This document shows positions 54,705 to 64,000 of a stretch of DNA of 64,000 nucleotides, one piece after another. How positions within the stretch are numbered: position 1 is the first letter of the stretch; each line of letters starts with the position of its first letter. Source of the stretch: Diacronema lutheri. Lineage: Eukaryota > Haptophyta > Pavlovophyceae > Pavlovales > Pavlovaceae. The stretch spans positions 1-64,000 of the forward strand of contig JAGTXO010000063.1 of the NCBI GenBank assembly GCA_019448385.1, written 5' to 3'. The translations under genes and the position numbers were made by a program. The notes beneath the pieces are model-generated. The model had not been told where the DNA came from. It worked only from the letters and a program-made list of their open reading frames with translations, and did not search any database.

Positions 54705-56254
54705 TCACACCGCGCAGCGCAGCGCCGTGCATCTGCCGAGCGCGCACGCGGCGATGAGCACGCCCCTCGTGCTCCACACGAGGTGCTCGACACTGCCTCC
54801 GCCGCCGCCGCCATTCATAACCGCCGCAACGCTGGCGCTCGCGAGGGCATGGCAGACGTGTGGCCGGCCGGCGCGCAGGTCACCGACCTCAAACGTGCAC
54901 GTGTCGTACACCTGCGCGCGCGCGTGGGCCCCCAGCGTGGGCCCCCAGCGCGCAGCCGAGCGTGGGTAATCTCAACGAGTGCGCGCGCGCGGCCGCACGC
55001 GCGCGCGCGCGCGCTGCTCGCTCGCCTTGATGACGCCATCAATGCTGCCCGACGCAAAATAGCGGCCAGCCGGGTGGAAGGCGATCGCGCTGACCGCGGC
55101 CTTCTGCCCGACGCACGCGAGCGGCGCCGAGCCTGCCGGCCCCCTCCCACTGCAATCCCAGAGGGTCGCCTGATTAGAGCCCGAGGTCGCACAGTACCTC
55201 CCAGTCGAGTCCCATACGACGCACGACACTTTGGATGAGTAGCCTGGGCGCGCCGTGAGGAGCCGCGGGCGCGCGCGCGGGCGGGCGAGGCAGGGCAAGG
55301 TACGCGTGCCGGCGTGGCGCGGTCGGTGGCGCCCCGGCGGCGCGCGCGCTGCGGCGCGCGACCAGCCGCGACGCAGCGGCGCGGCAGCGGGGTCGCGCGC
55401 GTCGTCGAAACGCGCGCGCGCCGCGCGCCGCGCACACCGCCGCATTTGAAATCCTGCCCGTTGGCCATTCGCCACAGTCGCACGGTGTTATCGCTGCAGC
55501 CGCACGCGAGCCAGTCGCCTGTCGGCGCAGGCGCGAGACTGAGAAGCCAGCCCTTGTAGCCGAGCGTCGCGCCGTCCACGCCGTCGTGATACGTCTTGGC
55601 GAACCGCGCCACCGCCTCGTATCGCGGCGCGCCGTCCGCGCCCGCGGCCTCGGCCGCGCCGCCGGCGCAAGTCTCGCGAAAGAGCGTTACGCCTCCGTAC
55701 CCGCACGAGCTGATCGTGCCGTCCGGCAAGAAGGCGAGGCAATCGATGGTGCGCGCGAGCGGGCCAAGGACGCACACGCTCCCCGCTGGTGCGTTCCCGT
55801 CGCCGCCGAATGCGCCGCCGTCCAGGTCGGCGACGATGGCCGTCCGGCCGGCAGCCGCGACAATCCGGGATCGGCTTGGGTGCGCCGCGACGGCGCTCAC
55901 CCACGTGCCGGTCGGGCAGTGAATGCCGGCGGCACACTCGAAGCGTAGCCGGCCCACCTCGCCGAGCGCCTCGAGCGAGTGCAGCCGCACGAAGCTGTCC
56001 TCGCCGCCCGATACGAGGCGACCGTCGTGCGTCGCGCACAGCGCGAGCGTCCCGCCCGCGTGGCCGTCGAGCCGCGCGGCGACACGACCCGAGTCAACGT
56101 CGACGACGAGGATCTCGCCGCCAGCCGAGCCCAGGCACGCGAGCTGGCCGTCGAGCGAGAGCGCCACGCACTCGATGTGGTCCGTGCACTCGACCAGTTG
56201 GGAGGGCCACGCCTCGTCCAGCGCGCACATCCCAACCGGTCCGGCAAGGGCCAT
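54705..56254 (-). CDS. WD40-repeat protein
   Basis: Exons are the complements of 55438-56254, 55026-55243 and 54705-54911, giving 413 residues. Six to seven WD40 blades can be followed: [99 protein letters not shown] with [32 protein letters not shown], and [20 protein letters not shown]. Exon 3 supplies the last strand ([12 protein letters not shown]) and a final partial blade ([19 protein letters not shown]). Joining exon 2 to exon 3 as DGVIK-VYDTC requires a GC donor at 55025-55024. It is a scaffold without a recognisable specific role. Confidence 0.85.
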
Positions 56255-56329
56255 CGTGCGTCAGTACGAAATTCGCGCGGCCGCCATTTCGGCCACGGGC
56301 GCGACGTCCGGTGGTGGTGCGGCGCGACC
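56255..56329. promoter_or_regulatory. 75-bp spacer between WD40 and SEC11 genes
   Basis: The divergent starts are 75 bp apart. The spacer includes tacgaaattcgcgcggccgc and no TATA-like box. It is a likely shared promoter by position. Confidence 0.45.
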
Positions 56330-57148
56330 ATGGAGATGTTCACAGACATGTACTACCAGCTCAAGGAGATGCGACCACGCACAGTGCGCGCACACCGCGC
56401 CGTGGCGCGGCGCGCCGCGGCGCGGTACGCGCGCCCCCGGCGCCGCCGGTGCACACCGTGCGCGGCGACGCGCGCAGCGCACAGGTTGCGCGCTGAGCGC
56501 GCGCCGCCGCCGCCGCCACTGCGCCGTGCGTACGCGGATGGCGCACAGCTCGCGCACCAGGTGCTTAACCTGTGCATGATTGTCTGCTCCGCACTGATGA
56601 TCTGGAAGTCGCTCATGGTCCTGACCGAGTCTGAGAGTCCGGTCGTCGTCGTGCTCTCCGGCTCGATGGAGCCCGCGTTTCACCGCGGCGACATCCTCTT
56701 CCTGCACATGGGCTACTCGCCGTTCCGCGCGGGCGACATCGTCGTGTTCAAAGTCGCCGACCGCGACATCCCGATCGTCCACCGCGTCATCAAAGTCCAC
56801 GAGAAGCCGAGCGGCGTCGTCGACATTTTGACCAAGGGCGACAACAATTCAGTCGACGACCGCGGCCTTTACGCGGCGGGGCAATCGTGGATCAACAAGG
56901 AGCACATCATCGGCCGCGCCAGAGGGTGCGCGCGGGCGCGCCGCCGCCGCCGCCACCGGTCGAGCGCGCCGCGCCGCGTGCGGCGCAGCGCGCACGCCCG
57001 TGACCGCCGCCGCGCGTGCTCGCGCGCGCAAGCGCGCAGCTACTTGCCGTATATAGGGATGGTGACGATCATCATGAACGATTACCCGCTGCTCAAGTAC
57101 TGCTTGGTCGGGCTGATGGGTCTCTTTGTGCTCACGTCCAAGGAATGA
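56330..57148 (+). CDS. SEC11: ER signal peptidase catalytic subunit SEC11
   Basis: Removes signal peptides in the ER lumen as part of the signal peptidase complex. Exons 56330-56383, 56549-56925 and 57040-57148 give 179 residues, the same length as human SEC11A. The catalytic serine lies in [16 protein letters not shown], the histidine in [13 protein letters not shown] and the aspartates in [16 protein letters not shown] single N-terminal membrane helix ([20 protein letters not shown]) anchors it, and [17 protein letters not shown] near the C-terminus is fully typical. The first exon codes only 18 residues. Confidence 0.97.
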   Translation: MEMFTDMYYQLKEMRPRTVRAHRAVARRAAARYARPRRRRCTPCAATRAAHRLRAERAPPPPPLRRAYADGAQLAHQVLNLCMIVCSALMIWKSLMVLTESESPVVVVLSGSMEPAFHRGDILFLHMGYSPFRAGDIVVFKVADRDIPIVHRVIKVHEKPSGVVDILTKGDNNSVDDRGLYAAGQSWINKEHIIGRARGCARARRRRRHRSSAPRRVRRSAHARDRRRACSRAQARSYLPYIGMVTIIMNDYPLLKYCLVGLMGLFVLTSKE

Positions 57149-57412
57149 CAGCAATTCTAGCATGGGCGGCCCCGATGGCGATGGCGGGCTGCTGTCGCCG
57201 CACGGCGCACCGGCGGCGGCTGGCCCTGGTGCTGCCACACTGCCCGACCCGCCCCCGGCTCATGCGTGTCGCTCAATTGTTGTCGCAAGTACGATAGCCA
57301 GGCGCGCGCTGGCAGGCCGGCCTTGGGTCGACCGTGTGCGCAGCTGCTGCCAGCGCCCACAACCCGCAGCCCAGCGTTGGGTCTCGCAACACCAACGCCA
57401 GCTATTTGCCGA

Positions 57413-57832
57413 TCACACGCCACCCCTGCCCTCGCGCGCCATCCTCTCCTTGAGGACCTTCTCCGCCTGCGCGAGCAGCTCGAGACGCCGCTCTCGCACG
57501 AGCAGCGGCCTCAGCTCCTCAAAGCGCTGCTGCGCGCGGACGAGCGAAGCCTCGCGCTCGGCACGCATGCGCGCGGTAGAGTGCTCGTCCGCCGCGCGGA
57601 GCAGCTCCATCCCGCGCGCGACCGACGACTGGACCGTCTCGTGCGCGGCCACCTCGAGCGTACGCTGCTCGTCGAGCTTGGCGCTGAGCCGCGCGTGCAC
57701 CTGCGCGTGGCGCTTACGCAGCGCGTCCGAGAGTGCCTGTTCGTATCGGCGGCGGAAGCCAGGCCAGAACATGTACTTGAAGGATAGCCAAAGCGACGAC
57801 GCGCTGCTCGACCCGCCGCTCGCGCGCAGCAT
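57413..57832 (-). CDS. Small coiled-coil protein, unrecognised
   Basis: Single-exon frame of 139 residues from the ATG at 57832. After an aromatic patch (LWLSFKYMFWPGFRRRYEQA) the protein is almost wholly helical and charged, with heptads of Leu, Ala and Glu (VRAQQRFEELRPLLVRERRL) that predict a coiled coil. No family is recognised. Codon use and the lack of repeats fit a real gene, and it lies divergent to the P5A ATPase with 64 bp between starts. Confidence 0.55.
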   Translation of the reverse strand: MLRASGGSSSASSLWLSFKYMFWPGFRRRYEQALSDALRKRHAQVHARLSAKLDEQRTLEVAAHETVQSSVARGMELLRAADEHSTARMRAEREASLVRAQQRFEELRPLLVRERRLELLAQAEKVLKERMAREGRGGV

Positions 57833-57896
57833 GGTACGACAGAGTGGTCTCCAAAGGGGGCCGAAGGCCGCGTTCGCGTGCACGGGTCCCCGCGCG

Positions 57897-60312
57897 ATGG
57901 CGACGACGCGCAAAGCCAACGACGACGACGACGAGCCGCGCAGCGTGACGCTGCTCGCGCCGCGCGCGCTCGCGCTGCGGCCCGACGTCGCGCCGTTCGC
58001 CCTCCTCTATGCCACCGCGCTCGCCGCCTTCGCCACGCGCCCCGACCTGCGCGACGCGAGCGCGTACGCGTGCGCGACGATCCTCGCCGCGCACGTCTTT
58101 GTCGTCCTCGCGACGTACTGGTCGGTCGAGGTGCGACGCGGCGCGCACTTTTGCGCGGTGCGGAGCGTGCAAGAAGCGAGCGCGGTCAAGGTTGTGCCCT
58201 CCGCGCCCGGCGGCCGCCGCCAGCTCTGCCGCTTGCTTCGGATGCGCGCGGGCGCGGCCGCGCCGCCGTGCGACGGCGGCGGCGCCGGCAGCGGCGGCGG
58301 CGGCGAGGGCGACGAGAGCGCGCACTTTTACTGGCAGCGGCGCAAGTACGTGCTCGTCCGGGCGCAGGACGGCGCGTCCGGCCCGCCGCGCTTTGAGCGC
58401 TGCGCCTACCCGACCGAGCGGCCGCTTGGCGAGTACCTCGCATCCCGCGGCATTGGGAGCGAGGCTGCCGTGCGCGCGCTCGGCGCGCAATTCGGGCCCA
58501 ACGAGATCGCGATTCCGGAGCCGTCGTTTTGGGAGCTATACGCGCAGCAGCTGCTCGCGCCCTTCTTCGTCTTCCAGCTCTTCTGCGTCGCCCTCTGGTC
58601 GCTAGACGATTATTGGTGAGACAAAACGCCATCTGCCCTCGCGTTGCCCTCGCGTTGCCCTGCCCTGCCCTCCCCTCACCTCCCCTACCACCCCTCCCCC
58701 TCTCCGTGCATTAGGTACTATTCGCTCTTCACCCTCGCAATGCTTGCCCTCTTCGAAGGAACCGTCGTGCACTCACGGATGCGCTCGCTCGCCGACCTAC
58801 GCCTCCTCGCGCCGCGACCGCAGCGCGTGCACGCACTGCGTGGCGGGCAATGGGTGCCGCTCGTCTCGACGCAGCTACTGCCCGGGGACATTGTCTCCAT
58901 CTGCCGCGCGGGCGGCGGCGGCGGGCATGGCGACGATGACACGCTGTGCGCCGATGTGCTGCTGGTTCACGGCTCGGTGGTTTTAAATGAGGCGATGCTC
59001 ACGGGCGAATCGGTGCCGCAGCTCAAGGAGCCGCCGCCCGCCGAGCGCGGTGCGCACGCCCTCAACCTCGCCGCCGACCGCTCGCACGTCCTCTGGGCAG
59101 GCACAACCGTTGTGCAGCACGCGCCCGCCGCCGGACTCGCACGCGCGCTCCAGCCACCGGACGGGGGCGCGGTCGGTTACGTGCTCCGGACTGGGTATTC
59201 AACGACGCAGGGCCGCCTGCTCCGGACGATCCTCTTCGCGAAGGAGCCCGTCTCCGCGAACAACGCCGAGGTGCTCATCTACATCCTCTGCCTCCTCGCG
59301 TGCGCGCTCGTCGCGGCGGCGCACGTTCTGCGCGCCGGCTGGGCCGACGAACAGCGCGACCGTCACAAGCTGCTGCTCCATTGCACGATGGTCAGGCCGC
59401 GCGCGCGTGCGCCCTCTCTCCCCCACCCCCTCGCGCTTTTCGCGCGCTTTTCGCGCGCCTTTCGCGCCTTTCGCGCCTTTCGCGCCTTTCGCGCCTTTCG
59501 CGCCTTTCGCGCCTTTCGCGCCTTTCGCGCCTTTCGCGCCTTTCGCGCCTTTCGCGCCTTTCGCCGCATGCGCGCGCTGCCTTGCTGCGCGCGTGCGGCG
59601 GGCGTCGCCCTGCCTGCGGCCCTGTCTGCGGCCCTGTCTGCGGCCCTGTGTGCGGCCCTGCCTGCGGCCCTGTGTGCGGCCCTGTGTGCGGCCCTGCCTG
59701 CCGCCCTGTGTGTGGCCCTGCCTGCGGCCCTGTCTGCGGCCCTGTCTGCGGCCCTGTCTGGCAGGTTGCGCACGCTCGCGCGGGCGCGCAACCTGCCGCA
59801 TGGCCTCTCGCCCCCTGCGCTTGACCCTTCCCTTCGCACGTTATACGCCCGGCGCCCCCATCTCTCATCTGCCCCTGTCATATGAACCCCCGCCCCCGCC
59901 CTTTTCTCCTCCCCTTTCCCCTTTCCCTATCCCTTTCTCCTGTCCCTTCCCACTCCCTTTCCCATTCCCTTTTTTTTCTGATCTGCTCTTTAGATCCTCA
60001 CATCGGTCGTACCGCCCGAGCTGCCAATGGAACTTTCCCTCGCCGTCAATTCTTCGCTCCTCGCGCTGCACATGGCCGGCGTCTACTGCACAGAACCGTT
60101 TCGCATCCCAATGGCAGGGCGCGTGACCACGTGCTGCTTTGACAAGACAGGCGCGCCGCGCTGCACTGCGCGACGAGCGCGCCGCGGGCGCCTTCCGCGT
60201 CTGCGTGCGCGCGAGCGCGCGTGGAAGGGGTTGGATGGGTGGGGCCGCGCGCGCGGCCATGGCCGCAAGCGCAATGTGCCTTTACACTCAGCCCAATCCC
60301 ACATCTCACCCG

Positions 60313-60345
<33 letters not shown>

Positions 60346-60858
60346 ACCCTCTCACTTCCGCTCACACCACCCCTCCCTCCCATCCCATTCCCAACCCCTT
60401 ACGCATCAACCCCCTAGCAGGCACGCTCACCTCGGACAACATGACCGTCCTGGGCGTGTGCACGCGCGCGGCGCCGCCGCAGCCCACCGACGCCGCCGCC
60501 GACGGCGGCGCGCTGCTCGAGACGGACGCCTCGTTGGTCGTGCCCGCGCTGTACAGGCCGTCAGCTCTCGGCGTCGAGGCGGCCGCGTGCCTCGCCGGCT
60601 GCCACGGCCTCGTCCTCGTTAACGGCCGCCTCCTCGGCGATCCGATGGAGCGCGCAACGCTCGCTGCGGTCGGCTGGGCCTTCGGCTCGCGTCCGGACAT
60701 GCTCGTCTCCGCAGGCGCGCACCGCTTGCACCGCGAATCAATGCGCGCCGCGTTGCCAGCAACGCTACGCATACACCACCGCCATCCTTTTTCCTCGTCG
60801 CTTCGAAGGATGTCAGTCATCGCCACGCTCGAAGCGGTCGACGACGCCGACGCCGACG

Positions 60859-60889
<31 letters not shown>

Positions 60890-63800
60890 TGGCGGTCCGG
60901 CGCGGCCGCGCTCGCGACTCGTCGCGCTCGCAAAGGGCGCGCCGGAGGCAATGGCGTCGCGCTTTGCGCGCAAGCCGGCAGAGTATGCGGCCCTTTTCGA
61001 TTGGTTCGCGCGGCGTGGCGCGCGCGTGCTCGCGTTCGGGAGCAAGGAGCTGCCGACGTCGATGAGCGCGTCCGAGGCGCGCGCCGCGGGTCGCGAGCTC
61101 TGCGAAGATGGTCTTACGTTCCATGGCTTCCTCGTCCTGTCCTGCCCGCTCAAGCCGGACACGCCCTCCGTGCTCGCGACGCTGCGCGCCGCGCGCCTTG
61201 ACCTCACAATGATCACGGGCGACACGCCGTCCACCGCGTGCCAGGTGGCCATCGACGCGGGCCTCGCGTCGCGTTGCCTCCTCCAGTTGCGCGAGGCGCC
61301 CGTCCGCGGCGCGGGCGCGCGCGACGGCGACGGCGACGGCGACGGCGGTGTCGCTCGTAGCGGTGGCGGCGGCGACGGCGACGGCGACGGCGGCGGTTCG
61401 GCGGCGGTTACGGCGGCGGTTACGGCGGCGGTTACCGAGCCGCCGCTTTTCTGGCAGCCTGTCCACTCGGCGGCCGAGCGCGCGCGCCACGTCTCGCGCC
61501 TCGCGGAGGCGGAGGGGGGCGCGCGCGCGCTCGAGCCGCTGGCGAACACACCGCCTGCGGACGGCAAGCCGACGCGGCGAGCGGCAAAGGGTGCGGCGTT
61601 TGCAAAGGGTGTGGCGGTTGCAAAGGGTGCGGCGGTTGCAAAGGGCGCGGCCGCGCTCGGCGCGGCGGCGCGCGCGGCGCGCGCGTCGCCGAGCCGCGCC
61701 GCCGACGCGGCCGCCGCGCTGGCCGCAGCGGCCTCTACGCCAACCTCGCTCCTTGTAACCGACCCGCGCGGCGGCGCGCCCGCGGCGACGAGCGCGGCGC
61801 GGATGCGCGCGCTCGCCGCCTCGTGGGATCTGGTCGTTCCTGGTGCCCTCTTGCCGAGGCTCGTCGCGGGCCTGACGGACGGGCAGGCGGGCGCGCTGCT
61901 GCGCAACGTGCGCGTTTTCGCGCGCGTCTCGCCCGAGCAGAAGGCCGCCATCGTGCGAGCTCTCAACGCCGCGGGCGAGGTGACGATGATGCTTGGCGAC
62001 GGCACCAACGACGTGGGCGGGCTGAAGGAGGCGGCGGTCGGGATCGCCGTGATCAACCCGCCCGCAACGCCCGAGCGAACATTCTCGCAAACCAACTTGA
62101 TCAGCATGGCTGCCGCGTTCGGAAACGCCGCAGCCGCTGGCGGCGATGGCGGCGGCGATGCCAGCCACGGCGGCGTGGTCGGCGAGGTCGAGACGTTGCT
62201 CGAAGAGACGGCGACGCGCAACGCGGCCGCGGCGCGCGACGCGGAGCCGCTCGCCGGCGCCGACGGGCTGCATCGGCGGGGAGGCGGCGGCGGCATTGCG
62301 TCTCGCGCGCGCGCACGCGGCGGCGACGGCGTGGGGCTGGGCGGAGGAGGCGACGGCGCGCGCTGGGAGGCACGGCTGCGCGAGCTGCAGGACGCGGCAG
62401 CGGGCGGGGAGGCCGGGATGTTGCGGCCTGGGGACGCGTCCTTCGCCTCGCCGTTCACCTCGCGCTCGGCGTCAATCGGCGCTGCGCTGCAGGTGGGGCG
62501 CGCGGCCCGCGCGGCAAACCGGGGGAGCGCGGCGCGGCTGTGCGGGCGCGGCCGTGTGGGTGCGGCGGTGCCCGCGGCGCGCGAGCCGCCAGCCGTTGGG
62601 TGGTTGCGGCACCGGACATTGCGGGCGGTTGCGGCACCGGACACTGCGTGGCAAATGACCTTTGCGCGCGCCGGCGCCGAGCGGGCGCAGCCCACCGGCC
62701 GGACTGCGGCCCTGTCCGGCCGGACTGCGGCCATGTCCGGCCGGACTGAGTCTCTGTTCGGGCCGGACTGCGGGCGCAGTGCACCGGCCGGGGCGGAGCG
62801 CACGGCGCCTTGGTCGCCTCGCCACACGGCCCTGTCGCTCCAGCGCGCGCCGCGCGGACGACGCGCTGCGCGGCGCCCATGGAGTTGCGTGGTTGATTCG
62901 CCCGCGCCTTCGCGACCCTGGCCTCCCTGGGCGCATTCCTCCCGCCCCGCCCCGCCCCGCCCCGCCCCGCCCGCCGGACTGCGCCGGACTGCCCCGCCCG
63001 GTACAGGTGCTGCAGCAGGGGCGGGCGACCCTCGTGACGACAATTCAAATGTTCAAAATCCTCGCGCTCAATTGCCTCGTCTCCGCGTAAGCGCCGCCAC
63101 CCGCCGCGCGCGCGCTCCCGCGAGCTGTCCTGCGCGCGGCCGGGGCGCGCCCAGGCCGGACTGAGGCATCCCGGACAGTGCCGAAGCGCGCCCAGGCCGG
63201 AGTGAAGCATCCCGGACAGGGCTGGGTCGCACGCCCTCTGCGCGCGCATGCCGTTTGGCGACGGCCGCGTGGCGCAACGGCCACGCGCCCCGTCCACACC
63301 CCACCTCCCTCCCCTCCCTTTCATTCCCCGCCCCGTCCACACCCCACCTCCCTCCCCTCCCTTTCATTCCCCGCCCCGTCCACACCCCACCTCCCTCCCC
63401 TCCCTTTCATTCCCCGCCCCGTCCACACCCCACCTCCCTCCCCTCCCTTTCATTCCCCGCCCCGTCCACACCCCACCTCCCTCCCCTCCCTTTCATTCCC
63501 CGCCCCGTCCACACCCCACCTCCCTCCCCTCCCTTTCATTCCCCGCCCCGTCCACACCCCACCTCCCTCCCCTCCCTTTCATTCCCCACCCCGTCCACAC
63601 CCCACCTCCCTCCCCTCCCTTTCATTCCCCGCCCCGCCCCGACCGCCCACCCCGCCCCGCCCGCCCCCCGCCCACCGCCGTCTGTACCAGCTACGGCCTT
63701 TCCGTGCTCTATTTAAAAGGGATCAAGAATGGCGACACGCAGATGACCCTCTCCGCGATCACGAGCGCCGCGGCGTTCCTCTTCGTCTCGCGCGCAAAGC

Positions 63801-63919
63801 CACTCTCCCAGCTCGCGCCGCAGCGCCCGCCAACCTCCGTTCTGTCCGCCTATGCCGCCCTCTCCATCGGCGGGCAATTCGCCTGCCAGCTCCTCGCGCT
63901 CAAGGCGCTCGTCGACGAG
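57897..63919 (+). CDS. P5A-type ATPase (SPF1/ATP13A1), 3' partial
   Basis: ER transporter that removes misinserted transmembrane helices. Exons 57897-58615, 58715-59390, 59994-60150, 60421-62492, 63007-63086 and 63691-63919 join in phase to 1311 residues; the end lies right of the window. Seen are MLTGESVPQ (about 335), [16 protein letters not shown], the phosphorylation site DKTGTLTSD (Asp about 515) split by an intron, [21 protein letters not shown] and [11 protein letters not shown] (about 1043). [20 protein letters not shown] and [15 protein letters not shown] are specific to P5A. A low-complexity insert of about 160 residues ([20 protein letters not shown]) interrupts the region after ITGDTPSTA, and another follows GDGTND. 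The intron at 60151 has a GC donor. Confidence 0.95.
59430..59770. repeat. Two minisatellites in P5A intron 2
   Basis: About 13 copies of the 9-bp unit cgcctttcg lie at 59445-59565, followed by some 14 copies of an 11- to 12-bp unit (ctgcggccctgt) at 59605-59765. Confidence 0.9.
62493..63006 (+). other. P5A intron 4
   Basis: This 514-bp intron has a GTGGGG donor and a ggtacag acceptor. It contains ggccggactgcggcc units near 62690-62780, a gttgcggcaccggacattgc phrase repeated at 62603-62645, and a cgccccgcccc run before the acceptor. Confidence 0.7.
63288..63640. repeat. 43-bp tandem repeat, 8 copies, in P5A intron 5
   Basis: The phrase gtccacaccccacctccctc recurs exactly every 43 bp from 63292 to 63593, with near-identical copies. 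The array is C/T-rich on the sense strand and lies upstream of the acceptor at 63690, so it may also act as an extended polypyrimidine tract. Confidence 0.95.
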
Positions 63920-64000
63920 GTGTGTGCGCTCGCCGCTCGCACGCGCGCGCAAGCGTGCGCCCTGCCTAGCGAGCGAGCGATCGTCGCCGCTGCACGCGCC

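Noticed and set aside
60362-63043. 893-codon minus-strand frame
   Set aside because: It is antisense to the P5A exon 4, which has unmistakable ATPase motifs. It is open because stop codons are rare at this GC content.

Overview
This window is nuclear DNA from a very GC-rich eukaryote, most likely a photosynthetic, flagellated protist such as a haptophyte-type alga. The evidence is spliceosomal introns in many genes, a cytosolic ribosomal protein (eS6), an ER signal peptidase, a P5A ATPase and an ISWI chromatin remodeller. Next to these sit plastid-type genes (KAS III/FabH, a DUF3172-like protein, a GDT1/UPF0016 transporter) and a RPGRIP1-like C2 protein that suggests a cilium or flagellum. 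The species is inferred; nothing in the sequence names it.

Layout. 1-8069 holds the 3' three quarters of an ISWI ATPase gene whose introns are packed with minisatellites and poly-C tracts. 8070-9634 holds no convincing gene. 9635-20642 is a compact block: PA-domain multi-pass membrane protein (-), SDR (+), PUB-domain protein (-), an unrecognised organelle-type protein (-), FabH (+), AlkB-like dioxygenase (-) and glutaredoxin-2-like protein (+). 20946-27223 is one long gene joining TPR-like repeats, a coiled coil and a complete alpha/beta hydrolase. 27369-31637 holds a DUF3172-like protein, an ankyrin-methyltransferase fusion (-), a hemerythrin-like protein and eS6. 32238-35645 is an intronless membrane histidine-kinase-like gene. 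35804-42626 holds an Atg22/UMF1-type transporter (-), a ubiquitin-like-fold protein (-), 6-phosphogluconolactonase (-), a LOG-family protein (+) and a GDT1-family transporter (-). 42711-43920 is a probable TLC-domain gene. 43999-49467 is a single-exon membrane metzincin with a stalk of about 920 proline-rich residues (-). 50148-57148 holds a glycosyltransferase-like gene (-), the RPGRIP1-like C2 gene (-), a WD40 protein (-) and SEC11 (+). 57413-57832 is a small coiled-coil gene (-). The P5A ATPase starts at 57897 and runs off the right edge.

Gene organisation. Many neighbours are divergent with only 47-115 bp between start codons, and one pair (AlkB-like and Grx2-like) has overlapping start codons, so shared bidirectional promoters seem to be the rule. 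Introns mostly begin GTGCG; at least two use GC-AG ends. Introns come in two styles: short CG-alternating ones, and long ones filled with poly-C or poly-G runs and tandem repeats. The exon models were worked out by hand from reading frame, splice phase and family resemblance, so boundaries may be off by a few bases.
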